DNA of 64,000 nucleotides from [Enterobacter] lignolyticus SCF1. GTDB lineage: Bacteria; Pseudomonadota; Gammaproteobacteria; Enterobacterales; Enterobacteriaceae. The stretch is from the NCBI RefSeq assembly GCF_000164865.1, contig NC_014618.1, positions 1,302,001 through 1,366,000 on the forward strand, read 5' to 3'. Positions 26,502 to 36,071 of this stretch are shown here, piece after piece. The position numbers and the translations under genes were made by a program. The first letter of the stretch is position 1; each line of letters begins with the position of its first letter. Under the pieces are notes generated by a model. It worked only from the letters and a program-made list of their open reading frames with translations, had not been told where the DNA came from and searched no databases.

Positions 26502-28406
26502 GTGGAAAAGCAGTTTGATGTGATATGCATGGGACGGGTGGCGGTTGACCTCTACAGCCAGCAGATTGGCGCGCGGCTTGAGGATGCGTCGAGTTTTGCC
26601 AAATACCTTGGCGGGTCGTCGGGGAACGTCGCCTACGGTACGGCGCGCCAGGGGCTGCGTTCATCGATGCTGGCGCGGGTCGGCGACGAGCATATGGGGC
26701 GCTTCCTGCGCGAGGAGCTCAGCCAGGTCGGCTGCGACACCCGCCATCTGATAACCGATAAAGCGCGGCTGACGGCGCTGGTGCTGCTCGGCATCAAGGA
26801 TCGGGACACCTTCCCGCTGATTTTTTACCGCGACAACTGCGCCGACATGGCGATTACCGCCGACGACGTGGACGAAGCGTACATTGCGTCGTCCCGCTGC
26901 CTGGCGATTACCGGCACGCACCTGTCGCATCCGCAAACCCGCGAAGCGGTGCTGATGGCGCTCGGTTACGCCCGCCGTCACGGCGTGCGCACGGTGCTGG
27001 ATATCGACTACCGCCCGGTGCTGTGGGGGCTGACCTCGCTGGGCGACGGCGAGACGCGGTTTATCGCCGCAGGGCAGGTGACCCGCGAGCTGCAGGAGGT
27101 GCTGCATCTGTTCGACGTTATCGTCGGCACCGAAGAGGAGTTCCACATCGCGGGCGGCAGCACCGATACGCTGCAGGCGCTGGCGCAGGTGCGCCGCGTG
27201 AGCAAGGCGACGCTGGTGTGCAAGCGCGGCGCGCTGGGCTGCTCGGTGTATACCGAGGCGATCCCGTCCCGGCTTGACGACGGCCTGACCGTCACCGGCG
27301 TGCGGGTGGAGGTGCTCAACGTGCTGGGCGCCGGAGATGCGTTTATGTCCGGCCTGCTGCGCGGCTACCTTAACGATGAGGGCTGGGAGCAGGCCTGCCG
27401 TTATGCCAACGCCTGCGGCGCGCTGGTGGTATCGCGCCACGGCTGCGCCCCCGCCATGCCGAGCAAAATCGAGCTTGATGACTACCTGTCGCGCGAACGC
27501 GACGTGCCGCGTCCGGATCTCGACCCGCGTCTTAACCATCTGCACCGGGTCACCACCCGCCGTCGCGCGTGGCCGGAGCTGTGCGTCATGGCGTTCGACC
27601 ACCGCAGCCAGCTTGAGGAGATGGCGATGCAGTGCGGCGCCAGCCTGAAGCGCATACCGACGCTGAAAAACCTGATCCTGCAGGCCAGCCGCGAAGCCGC
27701 GCAGCGCGCCGGGCTTGAGGGGAAAGCCGGACTGCTGTGCGACGGCACCTTCGGCCAGGATGCGCTGAATGCGATAACCGGCGAGGGCTGGTGGATTGGC
27801 CGCCCTATCGAGCTGCCGGGATCACGACCGCTGGAAATGGAGCACGGCAACATCGGCACCCAGCTTATCAGCTGGCCGCAGGAGCATGTGGTGAAATGCC
27901 TGGTCTTCTTCCACCCGGAGGATGCGCACGGCCTGCGTCTGGAGCAGGAGCAGAAGGTGGCGGAGGTCTACCACGCCTGCTGTAAGTCAGGGCACGAGCT
28001 GCTGCTGGAGGTGATTTTACCGGCCGGGATGCCGCGCAGCGACGAACTCTATCAGCGGGCGATTTCCCGCTTCTACAACTTAGGGATTTATCCCGACTGG
28101 TGGAAGCTGCCGCCGCTCTCTTCCGCGGGCTGGGCGGCGCTTAGCGAGATTATCGAACGGCGCGACCCGCACTGTCGCGGCGTGGTTATCCTCGGCCTCG
28201 ACGCCCCGGCGGAACAGCTGCGCGCCGGGTTTAACGCGGCGGCCGGTCACCCGCTGGTAAAAGGGTTCGCCGTGGGCCGCACGCTGTTTGGCGACGCCTC
28301 CCGCGCGTGGCTGAAGCATGATATCGACGATGCGCAGCTGGTGGCGCGCATTCGGGACAACTACCTGCAGCTCATCGCCTGGTGGCGCGAGCGCGGACAA
28401 GCATAA
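26502..28406 (+). CDS. iolC: Fusion of 5-dehydro-2-deoxygluconokinase and DUF2090 aldolase-like domain
   Basis: This 634-residue protein joins two pathway steps. Residues 1 to about 330 are a PfkB-family kinase (IolC) with GGSSGNVAYG near the start and the ATP/anion-hole signature LNVLGAGDAFMSGL (about 272-285). From about 360 (MAFDHRSQLEEMA) it becomes a DUF2090 domain, assigned in related bacteria as the 2-deoxy-5-keto-gluconate-6-phosphate aldolase activity. No separate iolJ is present, which supports that role. Translation starts at GTG (26502) with GAGG upstream. Confidence 0.92.
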   Translation: MEKQFDVICMGRVAVDLYSQQIGARLEDASSFAKYLGGSSGNVAYGTARQGLRSSMLARVGDEHMGRFLREELSQVGCDTRHLITDKARLTALVLLGIKDRDTFPLIFYRDNCADMAITADDVDEAYIASSRCLAITGTHLSHPQTREAVLMALGYARRHGVRTVLDIDYRPVLWGLTSLGDGETRFIAAGQVTRELQEVLHLFDVIVGTEEEFHIAGGSTDTLQALAQVRRVSKATLVCKRGALGCSVYTEAIPSRLDDGLTVTGVRVEVLNVLGAGDAFMSGLLRGYLNDEGWEQACRYANACGALVVSRHGCAPAMPSKIELDDYLSRERDVPRPDLDPRLNHLHRVTTRRRAWPELCVMAFDHRSQLEEMAMQCGASLKRIPTLKNLILQASREAAQRAGLEGKAGLLCDGTFGQDALNAITGEGWWIGRPIELPGSRPLEMEHGNIGTQLISWPQEHVVKCLVFFHPEDAHGLRLEQEQKVAEVYHACCKSGHELLLEVILPAGMPRSDELYQRAISRFYNLGIYPDWWKLPPLSSAGWAALSEIIERRDPHCRGVVILGLDAPAEQLRAGFNAAAGHPLVKGFAVGRTLFGDASRAWLKHDIDDAQLVARIRDNYLQLIAWWRERGQA

Positions 28407-28420
28407 TTCAGGAGCAGACT

Positions 28421-29311
28421 ATGGCTGTGCAATTAGGTATTAACCCGCTGACATGGACCAACGACGATCTCCCGTCTCTCGGCGCGGAAACGCCGCTGGA
28501 AACCTGTCTGAGCGAAGGCAAAGAGGCCGGGTTCGCCGGTTTTGAGCTGGGCAACAAATTCCCGCGGGAAGCGCGCCTGCTCGGACCGATTCTGCAGCGC
28601 CACGGCCTGCAGCTGGTGTCCGGCTGGTACTCAGGCCGCCTGCTGGAGCGCAGCGTGGAGGAGGAGATTGCCGCGGTGCAGCCGCATCTGACGCTGCTGC
28701 GCGAGCTGGGCGCGAAGGTGATGGTGTTTGCCGAGGTGACGCACTGCATCCACGGCGACCAGCAGACGCCGGTGCACCTGCGCCCGCGTTTTCCGCAGGC
28801 GCGCTGGGCGGAGTACGGCGAGAAGCTGACCGCTTTCGCCCGCTACACCCGCCAGCAGGGCGTACAGATTGCCTACCATCACCATATGGGCACGGTGATT
28901 GAGTCCGCCGAGGATGTGGATAATCTGATGACGCATACCGGCGACGACGTGGGGCTGCTGCTGGATACCGGCCATCTGACCTTTGCGGGCGCCAATCCGC
29001 TGCTGGTCGCCCAGCGCTGGGCGTCGCGCATTAATCACGTCCACTGCAAAGACGTGCGCGCCGACGTGCTGGCGGAGGTGAAAAACCGTAAAACCAGCTT
29101 CCTCGACGCGGTGCTGAGTGGCGTGTTCACCGTGCCGGGCGATGGCTGCGTCAACTATGCGCCGATCTTGTCGCTGCTGAAAAAGAGCCAGTATCAGGGC
29201 TGGTTAGTGGTGGAGGCCGAGCAGGACCCGGCGGTCGCCCATCCGCTGACCTACGCGCGTCTGGGCTACAACAACCTGAGCCGTCTGGCGCGTGACGCCG
29301 GGCTTATCTGA
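28421..29311 (+). CDS. iolE: Inosose dehydratase
   Basis: IolE removes water from 2-keto-myo-inositol to give trihydroxycyclohexane-1,2-dione. The 296-residue product is a xylose-isomerase-like TIM barrel that begins GINPLTWTNDDLP, with metal-site segments GFELGNKFPRE, YHHHMGTVIES (about residue 150), LLLDTGHLTFAG and NHVHCKDVR. The start at 28421 follows CAGGAG; an earlier in-frame codon at 28382 lies inside iolC and is rejected. Confidence 0.95.
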   Translation: MAVQLGINPLTWTNDDLPSLGAETPLETCLSEGKEAGFAGFELGNKFPREARLLGPILQRHGLQLVSGWYSGRLLERSVEEEIAAVQPHLTLLRELGAKVMVFAEVTHCIHGDQQTPVHLRPRFPQARWAEYGEKLTAFARYTRQQGVQIAYHHHMGTVIESAEDVDNLMTHTGDDVGLLLDTGHLTFAGANPLLVAQRWASRINHVHCKDVRADVLAEVKNRKTSFLDAVLSGVFTVPGDGCVNYAPILSLLKKSQYQGWLVVEAEQDPAVAHPLTYARLGYNNLSRLARDAGLI

Positions 29312-29320
29312 GGAGGCGAT

Positions 29321-30136
29321 ATGTCGCGTTTACTCTCGCGCTGGCAGCAGCCGGACGCGCAGGGCCGCACCCAGTCCGTCACGCCGGAGCGCGCGGGCTG
29401 GGGCTATGTCGGCTTTGAGGTGTTTGAACTCAGCGAGGGGCAGCAGCTCACGCTGCCTGCGGTCGGCGAAGAGCGCTGTCTGGTGCTGGTGGCCGGACGC
29501 GCCTCTGTCAGCACGCCGACCGCGCGGTTCGCCGATATCGGCGAGCGGATGAGCCCGTTCGAGCGGAAAAAACCGTGGGCGGTATACGTCACGCCCGGTG
29601 AAACCGTGCAGGTGCAGGCCGTAACCCGGCTTGAGCTGGCGGTGTGCGCCGCTCCGGGCAAAGGCGGCTGGCCGACCCGGCTCATCGCGCCGCAGGATAT
29701 TGATGCCGAAGCCCGCGGTAAGGGAAATAACCAGCGCTATGTGCACAACATTCTGCCGGAGGACAAGCCCGCCGACAGCCTGCTGGTGGTGGAGGTGTGG
29801 ACCCGCGAAGGCTGCACCAGCTCCTACCCCAGCCATAAGCACGATACCGACAATCCGCCGCAGGAAACCCGGCTTGAGGAGACGTACTACCATCGCCTCA
29901 ACCCGGAGCAGGGGTTCTGCATGCAGCGGGTGTATACCGACGATCGGACGCTCGATGAGTGCATGGCGGTGTACAACCGCGACGTGGTGATAGTGCCGAA
30001 AGGGTATCACCCGGTGGCGACGATGGCGGGCTACGACAGCTATTACCTCAACGTCATGGCCGGACCGGTACGGCGGTGGATGTTCACCTGGGAAGATGAC
30101 CACGCGTGGATTAACACCGATTATCCGCGAAAGTGA
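29321..30136 (+). CDS. iolB: 5-Deoxy-glucuronate isomerase
   Basis: IolB isomerises 5-deoxyglucuronate to 5-dehydro-2-deoxygluconate, the substrate of the IolC kinase. The 271-residue bicupin carries the metal-binding motif PSHKHDTDN (about residues 170-178) followed by LEETYYHRLNPEQGF, and a second cupin half with VIVPKGYHPVATMAGYDSYYLNVMAG, all diagnostic of the family. It begins 9 bases after iolE with GAGGAGG upstream and is the last gene of the cluster. Confidence 0.95.
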   Translation: MSRLLSRWQQPDAQGRTQSVTPERAGWGYVGFEVFELSEGQQLTLPAVGEERCLVLVAGRASVSTPTARFADIGERMSPFERKKPWAVYVTPGETVQVQAVTRLELAVCAAPGKGGWPTRLIAPQDIDAEARGKGNNQRYVHNILPEDKPADSLLVVEVWTREGCTSSYPSHKHDTDNPPQETRLEETYYHRLNPEQGFCMQRVYTDDRTLDECMAVYNRDVVIVPKGYHPVATMAGYDSYYLNVMAGPVRRWMFTWEDDHAWINTDYPRK

Positions 30137-30149
30137 GCCATCGCGTTTA

Positions 30150-30193
30150 AGAGGCTACCGCCCTTTGCCTGTCGGCGCAGGGTGGTAGCCTCT
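30150..30193 (+). terminator. Long hairpin after iolB
   Basis: AGAGGCTACCGCCCT and AGGGTGGTAGCCTCT form 15-base arms with one G-U wobble around a 14-base loop. No T-run follows, so it may be a Rho-associated end, a stability element or a degenerate terminator of the iol transcript. Confidence 0.5.
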
Positions 30194-30282
30194 GCTCAGA
30201 CCTCTTAAATATTCAGCATACCGCGGAGACGGTGTTATCCTTTGTTTTATTAAGTCTTTCACTTTGACTCCCGGCACCTCCG

Positions 30283-31743
30283 ATGTACATCTCAACCCGG
30301 TTCAAAATCGTTCTCCATCTGTGCGCGTTTCTCGTGGTGTTGTACAGCCTGACGATGATCCCGCCAATGCTGCTGGCGCTGATTGAAAAAGAGCGCAGCC
30401 TGTTCGCGTTTTTCTCCACCTTCGTGATGGCGTTCAGCGCCGGGATGCTGTGCTGGGCGGCGACTCGCCAGGAGAAGGTCAGCCTTGAGACCCGCGACGG
30501 TTTTCTGATTATCGTTCTGTTCTGGCTGCTGTTTTCTATCATCAGCGCCCTGCCGCTGTGGATGGATGACGGGCTGTCTTTGTCGCTGGCGGACGCGATT
30601 TTTGAGGGCGTCTCCGGTATTACCACGACCGGCGCCTCCGTGTTTCACAGCGTCACGCCGTTGCCCAAATCGGTACTCTATTACCGCGCGCAGCTCAACT
30701 TCGTCGGCGGCCTGGGGGTTATCGTGCTGGCGGTCGCGGTGCTGCCGCTGCTGGGGATCGGCGGCATGAAGCTGTATCAGTCCGAGATGCCGGGGCCGTT
30801 TAAAGAAGAGCGCCTGACGCCGCGGCTTGCCGATACGGCGAAGAGCCTGTGGCTGACCTACATGATGCTTGGCGGCGCCTGTACGCTCGCGTTCTGGATG
30901 GCCGGCATGTCGTTTTTTGACGCGCTGTGCCACGGGCTTTCAACCGTCTCGTTAGGCGGTTTTTCCACCCGCACCGAGAGCATTGGTTTCTACCAAAGCG
31001 ATGCGATTGAGCTGGTGGCCGGGGCGTTTTCGCTGCTGTCGGCGGTTAACTTTACCCTCTATTTTGTCGCCATTACCCGCCGCAGCCTGAAGCCGCTGCG
31101 TCACAGCGCGGAGCTGCGCTTTTTTTTAATGATGGTGGCTATCGTGGTGGCGGTGGTGACCGTGGGCGTCTGGCGGGCGGGGATGTATAGTCTGCCGCAG
31201 TCGTTTGTTCACGCCTTCTTTCTGACCAGTTCGATGATGACGGACAACGGGCTGGCGACGGCGGATTACGCCTCCTGGCCGCGGGAGATTATCGTACTGC
31301 TGCTGTCCGCGAGCTTTTTCGGCGGCTGCGTGGGGTCGACCTGCGGGGGGATTAAAGCGCTGCGTTTTCTGATTCTGTTCAAGCAAAGCCGCCATGAGAT
31401 TCACCAGCTGGCGCATCCGCGCGCCATCATGAGCATTCGCGTCGGTAAAGCCATCATCAACGACCGCGTGCTGCGTTCGGTCTGGAGCTTCTTTTTCCTC
31501 TACATCCTGACCACCTGCGCGTTTATCTGGCTGCTGAATCTGCAGGGATACGACCTGATGACGTCGTTTGCCACGGTGGCGGCGTGCATCAACAATATGG
31601 GGCTGGGGTTTGGCGAAACGGCGGCCGGGTTCGCGACATTGAACGATACGTCGAAGTACCTGATGTGTGCGGCCATGCTGTTGGGGCGTCTGGAGATCTA
31701 TCCGGTGCTTATTCTGTTATCCAGAACCTTCTGGCGCAGCTAG
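30283..31743 (+). CDS. trkG: TrkG-type potassium uptake channel subunit
   Basis: The 486-residue protein is closer to E. coli TrkG than to TrkH, as shown by segments such as SQLNFVGGLGVIVLAVAVLPLLGIGG-like text, GLSTVSLGGFSTRTESIG and TSFATVAACINNMGLGFG. Four selectivity-filter loops are recognisable: GITTTGAS, TVSLGGFS, MMTDNGLA and CINNMGLG. With TrkA and TrkE-type partners it imports potassium with protons. In E. coli K-12 trkG lies in the Rac prophage; here it sits beside yfgG with no phage genes. No clear ribosome binding site precedes the ATG. It is convergent with yfgG. Confidence 0.88.
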   Translation: MYISTRFKIVLHLCAFLVVLYSLTMIPPMLLALIEKERSLFAFFSTFVMAFSAGMLCWAATRQEKVSLETRDGFLIIVLFWLLFSIISALPLWMDDGLSLSLADAIFEGVSGITTTGASVFHSVTPLPKSVLYYRAQLNFVGGLGVIVLAVAVLPLLGIGGMKLYQSEMPGPFKEERLTPRLADTAKSLWLTYMMLGGACTLAFWMAGMSFFDALCHGLSTVSLGGFSTRTESIGFYQSDAIELVAGAFSLLSAVNFTLYFVAITRRSLKPLRHSAELRFFLMMVAIVVAVVTVGVWRAGMYSLPQSFVHAFFLTSSMMTDNGLATADYASWPREIIVLLLSASFFGGCVGSTCGGIKALRFLILFKQSRHEIHQLAHPRAIMSIRVGKAIINDRVLRSVWSFFFLYILTTCAFIWLLNLQGYDLMTSFATVAACINNMGLGFGETAAGFATLNDTSKYLMCAAMLLGRLEIYPVLILLSRTFWRS

Positions 31744-31749
31744 CCGTTG

Positions 31750-31941
31750 TCAGCGCTGGGCGGGCGTGTCGGAGACCTGGCTTGACTCCTGGGCGGCTTT
31801 TTTGTCCTGGTGATGATACCAGGCGCCGACAGAAGAGTAGACAAAACGTCCAAAGAAGAAGAGAAAGCTGATGAGCAAAATGATCCGGGTCATGCGACTG
31901 TTAAAGCGGTGTCGTTTTCGCATACTGGTTGCCTGGTTCAC
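31750..31941 (-). CDS. yfgG: Small membrane protein YfgG
   Basis: This 63-residue protein matches E. coli YfgG almost throughout (TSMRKRHRFNSRMTRI, then a single membrane segment LLISFLFFFGRFVYSSVG). The N-terminus is basic and the tail polar, consistent with one transmembrane helix. The matching N-terminus requires a GTG start at 31941, preceded by AAGGA at a 6-base spacing. The gene lies between trkG and pdeF. Its function is not securely known. Confidence 0.88.
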   Translation of the reverse strand: MNQATSMRKRHRFNSRMTRIILLISFLFFFGRFVYSSVGAWYHHQDKKAAQESSQVSDTPAQR

Positions 31942-32288
31942 AAAGGGTCCTTAAATGATGCCCATTTCCTGGGCGGTTCGTACATTAAGGCACAGCCTTG
32001 CGGTGGGGTCAATTGACGGCGATGTAAAATTCCGTCAGAAAAAAGATGACGTAATGTTATATAAAGAATAATTCTCTTCACATTAAAATTTTTTTACCCG
32101 ATCGAATCCGAAAAACGCAGGATTCATCAATCGTGGTCGTGCTTTTATTGATTTAAGTCAAATGCAATGCCGGGGTGGTAATTAGAATTCCTTATCTGTT
32201 CCGCATTATAATTTTTTGCGGCGATTAACGCAGGTTGGATGCCTGTCTGAATATACCCATCAGGAATTGGGGTATCTGTAGAGCATCT
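31942..32288. other. Divergent gap between yfgG and pdeF
   Basis: No gene is seen in these 347 AT-rich bases. The right half carries the FNR-type promoter of pdeF. A second TATAAT lies at 32207-32212 followed by a T-run. The left half should hold the yfgG promoter, which is not obvious. Confidence 0.5.
32148..32188 (+). promoter_or_regulatory. FNR site and promoter of pdeF
   Basis: TTGATTTAAGTCAA at 32148-32161 fits the FNR consensus TTGAT-N4-ATCAA with one mismatch. A TAGAAT -10 box at 32183-32188 would place the site near -41, the class II activator position. YfgF of E. coli is described as anaerobically active and FNR-linked, which fits. Confidence 0.65.
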
Positions 32289-34547
32289 ATGCGTTTTACT
32301 GAATGGTATAAAAATAATCGTGATAAATGGTGGGGATTACCGCTGGTATTGCCCCTGCTGCTGTTGCCCCTTGCCCGCGATGCAAATACCTTTGTTCGTC
32401 TCGATAATGGGGTCGTCGCCCTTTATTATATGCCGCTGGCGCTGCTGCTCAGCATGATGCTGTTTTTCGGCTGGGAGGCGCTGCCCGGCATCGTGCTGGG
32501 GGTCTGGTGCGTCATTGCCAGAGGCATGAGCCTCGCCGATTCGTTTGGCGTTACGCTGCATTTTCTGATCCCGATTGTCCTCAGCTGGGGCGGCTACCGG
32601 ATCTTTGCGCCCAGGCGGCACCACGTGTCCCATGGCACGCCAAGGCTGATGGCTCAGCGCCTGTTCTGGCAGATGTTTTTTCCCTCTTCGGTATTTCAGC
32701 TGCTGCTGCAGTTCGCGGTGTTTTTCGGCATGCTGCCGGTGACCGCCTCAATGTCGGGAATTGCGCCCTTTACGCTCAACAGCCTGATTAACTATCAGGC
32801 GCTGCTGGTTGGCTGTCTGACCGGTGTGCCGCTGTGCTATTTTATTATTCGCGTTATTCGTAATCCACGCCATCTTCGCGGCTTTATTTCCCAGCTGCTC
32901 CTGCAGATTGATAAAAAAGTTTCCCCGGTGGAAATTATTATCTGGGTAATAGTATTGCTGTTTGTCTTATCATTGTTATTAATGCCAATGACCGAGTCGA
33001 GCACGATATTTAGCACAAACTACACATTATCTTTACTTCTTCCGGTAATGCTCTGGGGATCGATGCGCTTTGGCTATCGGTTTATGTCGGTGCTCTGGAC
33101 GTCGATATTGATTATAAGTATTCATTATTATTACCGTTATATCCCTGATTTTGGCGGTAACAGCAGCCAGATGGCGATCACCTCGTCGAGCTATCTGGTG
33201 TTCTCCTTTATCGTGGTTTATACCTCCATGCTGGCAACCCAGCAGCGCTTAATCCATCAGCGGGTAAAGCGAATGGCGTTTATCGATCCGCTCGTTCATA
33301 TGCCGAACCTGCGCGCGCTCAGCCGGGCGCTGGCCGCCACGCCCTGGTCGGTTATCTGCTTTTTACGTATTCCCGAGCTGGAGGTGCTGGGCCGTCATTA
33401 CGGCATGATGCTGCGCATTCAGTACAAGCAAACGCTGGCGCAATGGCTGAACGATTTTCTGCAGCCGGGCGAGTGCGTCTATCAGATGTCGGGCCACGAT
33501 CTCGTTATCCGGATGAATACCGACGCGCATCAGAAGCGTATTGAGGCGCTGGATATTCTGGTGAAAAAATTCCGCTTCATCTGGGACGGCATGCCGCTGC
33601 AGCCCAACGTCGGCATCAGCTACTGCTACGTGCGTTCGCCGGTGCTGCATCTGCCGCTGCTGCTCGGGGAGCTGAGCACCATTGCGGATCTGTCGCTGAC
33701 CACCAGCCATCCGGAAAGCCTGCAGCGCAGTAGCGCCATGCGCCTGCAGCAGCGGCTTAAAGATAAGATAGCGATGATGAACCGCCTGCAGCTGGCGCTG
33801 GAGGAGGGCCGTTTTCGCCTGATGGCGCAGCCCATCGTGGGGATTCGCGGCGATGATTATTACGAGATCCTTCTGCGTATGGTCGGCGATCAGGGGGAGC
33901 TTATCGGTCCGGATGCGTTCCTGCCCGTGGCGCACGAGTTCGGCTTGTCGTCGCGCATTGACATGTGGGTGGTGGAGAATACGCTGCGCTTTATGAGCGA
34001 ACACCGCGACGCGCTGCCAGGGCTGCGGTTGTCCATTAACCTGTCGCCGTCGTCGGTGTGCAATACCCACTTCCCACGCAGCGTCGAAGCGCTTCTGGCG
34101 ACGTACGGCGTTGAAGCGTGGCAGCTGATTTTTGAGATAACCGAAAGCCAGTCGCTGAACCACCCGGCGCAGGCCTATCAGACGCTGGAGCAGCTGCATT
34201 TGCTCGGCTGCCGTATCGCCATTGATGATTTCGGCACCGGCTACGCCAGCTATGCGCGGCTCAAAGAGGTCAACGCCGATATCCTGAAGATTGACGGCAG
34301 CTTTATCCGCAATCTGGCGAGCAGCAGCCTCGATCACCAGATTGTGACCTCAATATGCCATCTGGCGCGAATGAAAAAGATGCAGGTGGTGGCGGAGTAT
34401 GTCGAAACCGAAGAGATGCGGGCGGCGGCTATCGCGCTGGGTATCGATTATCTGCAGGGGTATTGCATCGGCAAACCAGCGCCGCTGGAGGCGCTGGTTG
34501 CCGCAGATGCGCCGCCGAAACCCTCAGGCAGCGGCGATATCTGGTGA
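32289..34547 (+). CDS. pdeF: Cyclic-di-GMP phosphodiesterase with MASE1-like sensor
   Basis: This 752-residue membrane protein corresponds to E. coli PdeF (YfgF). The N-terminal part (about residues 15-320) is a MASE1-like multi-pass membrane domain with [14 protein letters not shown] degenerate GGDEF-like domain follows (about 350-490) without an intact GGDEF motif. The C-terminal EAL-family domain (about 505-745) shows EILLRM in place of ExLxR, AINLSP-like SINLSP, and [15 protein letters not shown] with LKIDGSFI. It degrades c-di-GMP. The start at 32289 aligns with the E. coli N-terminus ([11 protein letters not shown]). Its end overlaps the convergent ppx by 24 bases. Confidence 0.93.
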   Translation: MRFTEWYKNNRDKWWGLPLVLPLLLLPLARDANTFVRLDNGVVALYYMPLALLLSMMLFFGWEALPGIVLGVWCVIARGMSLADSFGVTLHFLIPIVLSWGGYRIFAPRRHHVSHGTPRLMAQRLFWQMFFPSSVFQLLLQFAVFFGMLPVTASMSGIAPFTLNSLINYQALLVGCLTGVPLCYFIIRVIRNPRHLRGFISQLLLQIDKKVSPVEIIIWVIVLLFVLSLLLMPMTESSTIFSTNYTLSLLLPVMLWGSMRFGYRFMSVLWTSILIISIHYYYRYIPDFGGNSSQMAITSSSYLVFSFIVVYTSMLATQQRLIHQRVKRMAFIDPLVHMPNLRALSRALAATPWSVICFLRIPELEVLGRHYGMMLRIQYKQTLAQWLNDFLQPGECVYQMSGHDLVIRMNTDAHQKRIEALDILVKKFRFIWDGMPLQPNVGISYCYVRSPVLHLPLLLGELSTIADLSLTTSHPESLQRSSAMRLQQRLKDKIAMMNRLQLALEEGRFRLMAQPIVGIRGDDYYEILLRMVGDQGELIGPDAFLPVAHEFGLSSRIDMWVVENTLRFMSEHRDALPGLRLSINLSPSSVCNTHFPRSVEALLATYGVEAWQLIFEITESQSLNHPAQAYQTLEQLHLLGCRIAIDDFGTGYASYARLKEVNADILKIDGSFIRNLASSSLDHQIVTSICHLARMKKMQVVAEYVETEEMRAAAIALGIDYLQGYCIGKPAPLEALVAADAPPKPSGSGDIW

Positions 34548-36068
34548 TGCTTCTTCGGTAATTTTCAGCAGCCAGCCGGGCACGCCCTGCCAGTACAGCT
34601 GCTCTTTTTCGAGATCCAGCAGCACCAGCGCGTTCTGGCTGAACCAGTCGTGCGGGAAGATGAGCGTCCAGTGATGGGCCTCCATCTTCAGCGTCAGCTT
34701 CGGCGGCGTGGTGGTCGCCTGGCGCTGGTTGTTGAGCAGCACGCCGAGGCGCAGCAGCTGAATCATCGGCAGAAACTGTTTTTTCTTAAACAGGGTGAAG
34801 CGGGGCAGCTCATCAAGCTTAATCGCTTTGCGATGGCAGCGCACGAGCGTCGCCATCAGTATCTGCTGCTCCTGGTTAAAGCCGGGCAGGTCGCTGTTTT
34901 GCAGGATGTACGCCGAATGGCGGTGCATGCCGCTGTGGTTGATGTTAAGCCCCACCTCGTGCAGCATCGCCGCCCATTTCAGCAGGGCCGCCAGCTGCGG
35001 ATTAGCGAGTTTCGGATTCTGCTCAACCCACTGCTCGTACATCTGCGTGGTGGTCTCCAGCACGCGCCGCGCCTGTTCGCGGTCGATATTGTACTGGCTG
35101 GCCAGGCTTTGCGCCGTCCGGCTGCGAATATCGTCGTGGCGGAAGCGGCCTTCCATCTCGTACAGCACGCCTTCGCGCAGCGCGCCGTCCGACAACCGCA
35201 GCTCTTTAATCCCCAGCGCGTCAAATACGCCGCAGAGAATCGACAGCCCGGGGACAAACACCGCCTGGCGGTCTTCGGACAGGCCCGGCAGGCTGAGCGC
35301 GTCGAAGGATTTGAACTTGAGCACCTCTTCGACCACGCGGTTCAGCCGCTCCGGGGTGATAATGCCGTCTTTTTCGCCCATCTCGATCAGCACTTCGTGG
35401 ACCGCCTTAATGGTGCCGGACGCGCCGAGCGCGACGTTCCAGCCCTGAATGCGGTACTGCCAGGCGAGGGTTTCCAGCTTCTGCACCGCGGCCAGGCGGG
35501 CGCGCTGAAAGTTCTCTTTGCTGATAGCGCGTCCGGCGAAAAAGAGCTGGGCAAAGCTGACGCAGCCCATACGGCGGCTTTCGACCAGCTGCGGCTCAAA
35601 GTCTTCGCCGATCACCAGTTCCGTAGAGCCGCCGCCGATATCGATAACCAGCTTGCGGCCTTTTTCCGGCTGCGTATGCTCAACGCCCATAAAAATCAGG
35701 CGCGCCTCTTCGTTGCCGGAGATGATTTCAATCGGATACGGAATGATTTTCTCCGCCCGCTTGAGGAACTCCTGCGCGTTCAGGGCCTGGCGCAGCGTGT
35801 GGGTGCCGACGATACAAACGCTGGAGGCCGAGAACCCCTGCAGGCGTTCGGCAAACAGCGACAGGCAGCTTAGCCCGCGCTCCATTGCCTCTTCGCTGAG
35901 CATGTTGTTTTCGTCCAGGCCATCGGCCAGATGCACGCGCTGTTTCAGGCGACCGATTATCTGCATCGCGCCGTCAACGACGCGCGCAATCACCATGTGA
36001 AAGCTGTTTGATCCCAGATCTATCGCAGCGATTTCCTGCGGTCGCGGTGTTTTATTTTTTATGGGCAT
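34524..36068 (-). CDS. ppx: Exopolyphosphatase
   Basis: Ppx (514 residues; 513 in E. coli) releases phosphate from polyphosphate chain ends and belongs to the Ppx/GppA actin-like ATPase fold. Visible motifs are [16 protein letters not shown] near the N-terminus (phosphate 1), [15 protein letters not shown] (about 142-156) and an HD-like C-terminal region with [20 protein letters not shown] (about 365). It follows ppk after 3 bases and is co-transcribed with it, so synthesis and breakdown of polyphosphate are encoded together. Confidence 0.97.
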   Translation of the reverse strand: MPIKNKTPRPQEIAAIDLGSNSFHMVIARVVDGAMQIIGRLKQRVHLADGLDENNMLSEEAMERGLSCLSLFAERLQGFSASSVCIVGTHTLRQALNAQEFLKRAEKIIPYPIEIISGNEEARLIFMGVEHTQPEKGRKLVIDIGGGSTELVIGEDFEPQLVESRRMGCVSFAQLFFAGRAISKENFQRARLAAVQKLETLAWQYRIQGWNVALGASGTIKAVHEVLIEMGEKDGIITPERLNRVVEEVLKFKSFDALSLPGLSEDRQAVFVPGLSILCGVFDALGIKELRLSDGALREGVLYEMEGRFRHDDIRSRTAQSLASQYNIDREQARRVLETTTQMYEQWVEQNPKLANPQLAALLKWAAMLHEVGLNINHSGMHRHSAYILQNSDLPGFNQEQQILMATLVRCHRKAIKLDELPRFTLFKKKQFLPMIQLLRLGVLLNNQRQATTTPPKLTLKMEAHHWTLIFPHDWFSQNALVLLDLEKEQLYWQGVPGWLLKITEEASPDIAAA

Positions 36069-36071
36069 AGA

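Noticed and set aside
30283..31743. Prophage remnant, because trkG is a Rac gene in E. coli K-12
   Set aside because: No integrase, other phage gene or attachment-like repeat lies nearby, and the flanks are core and inositol genes.
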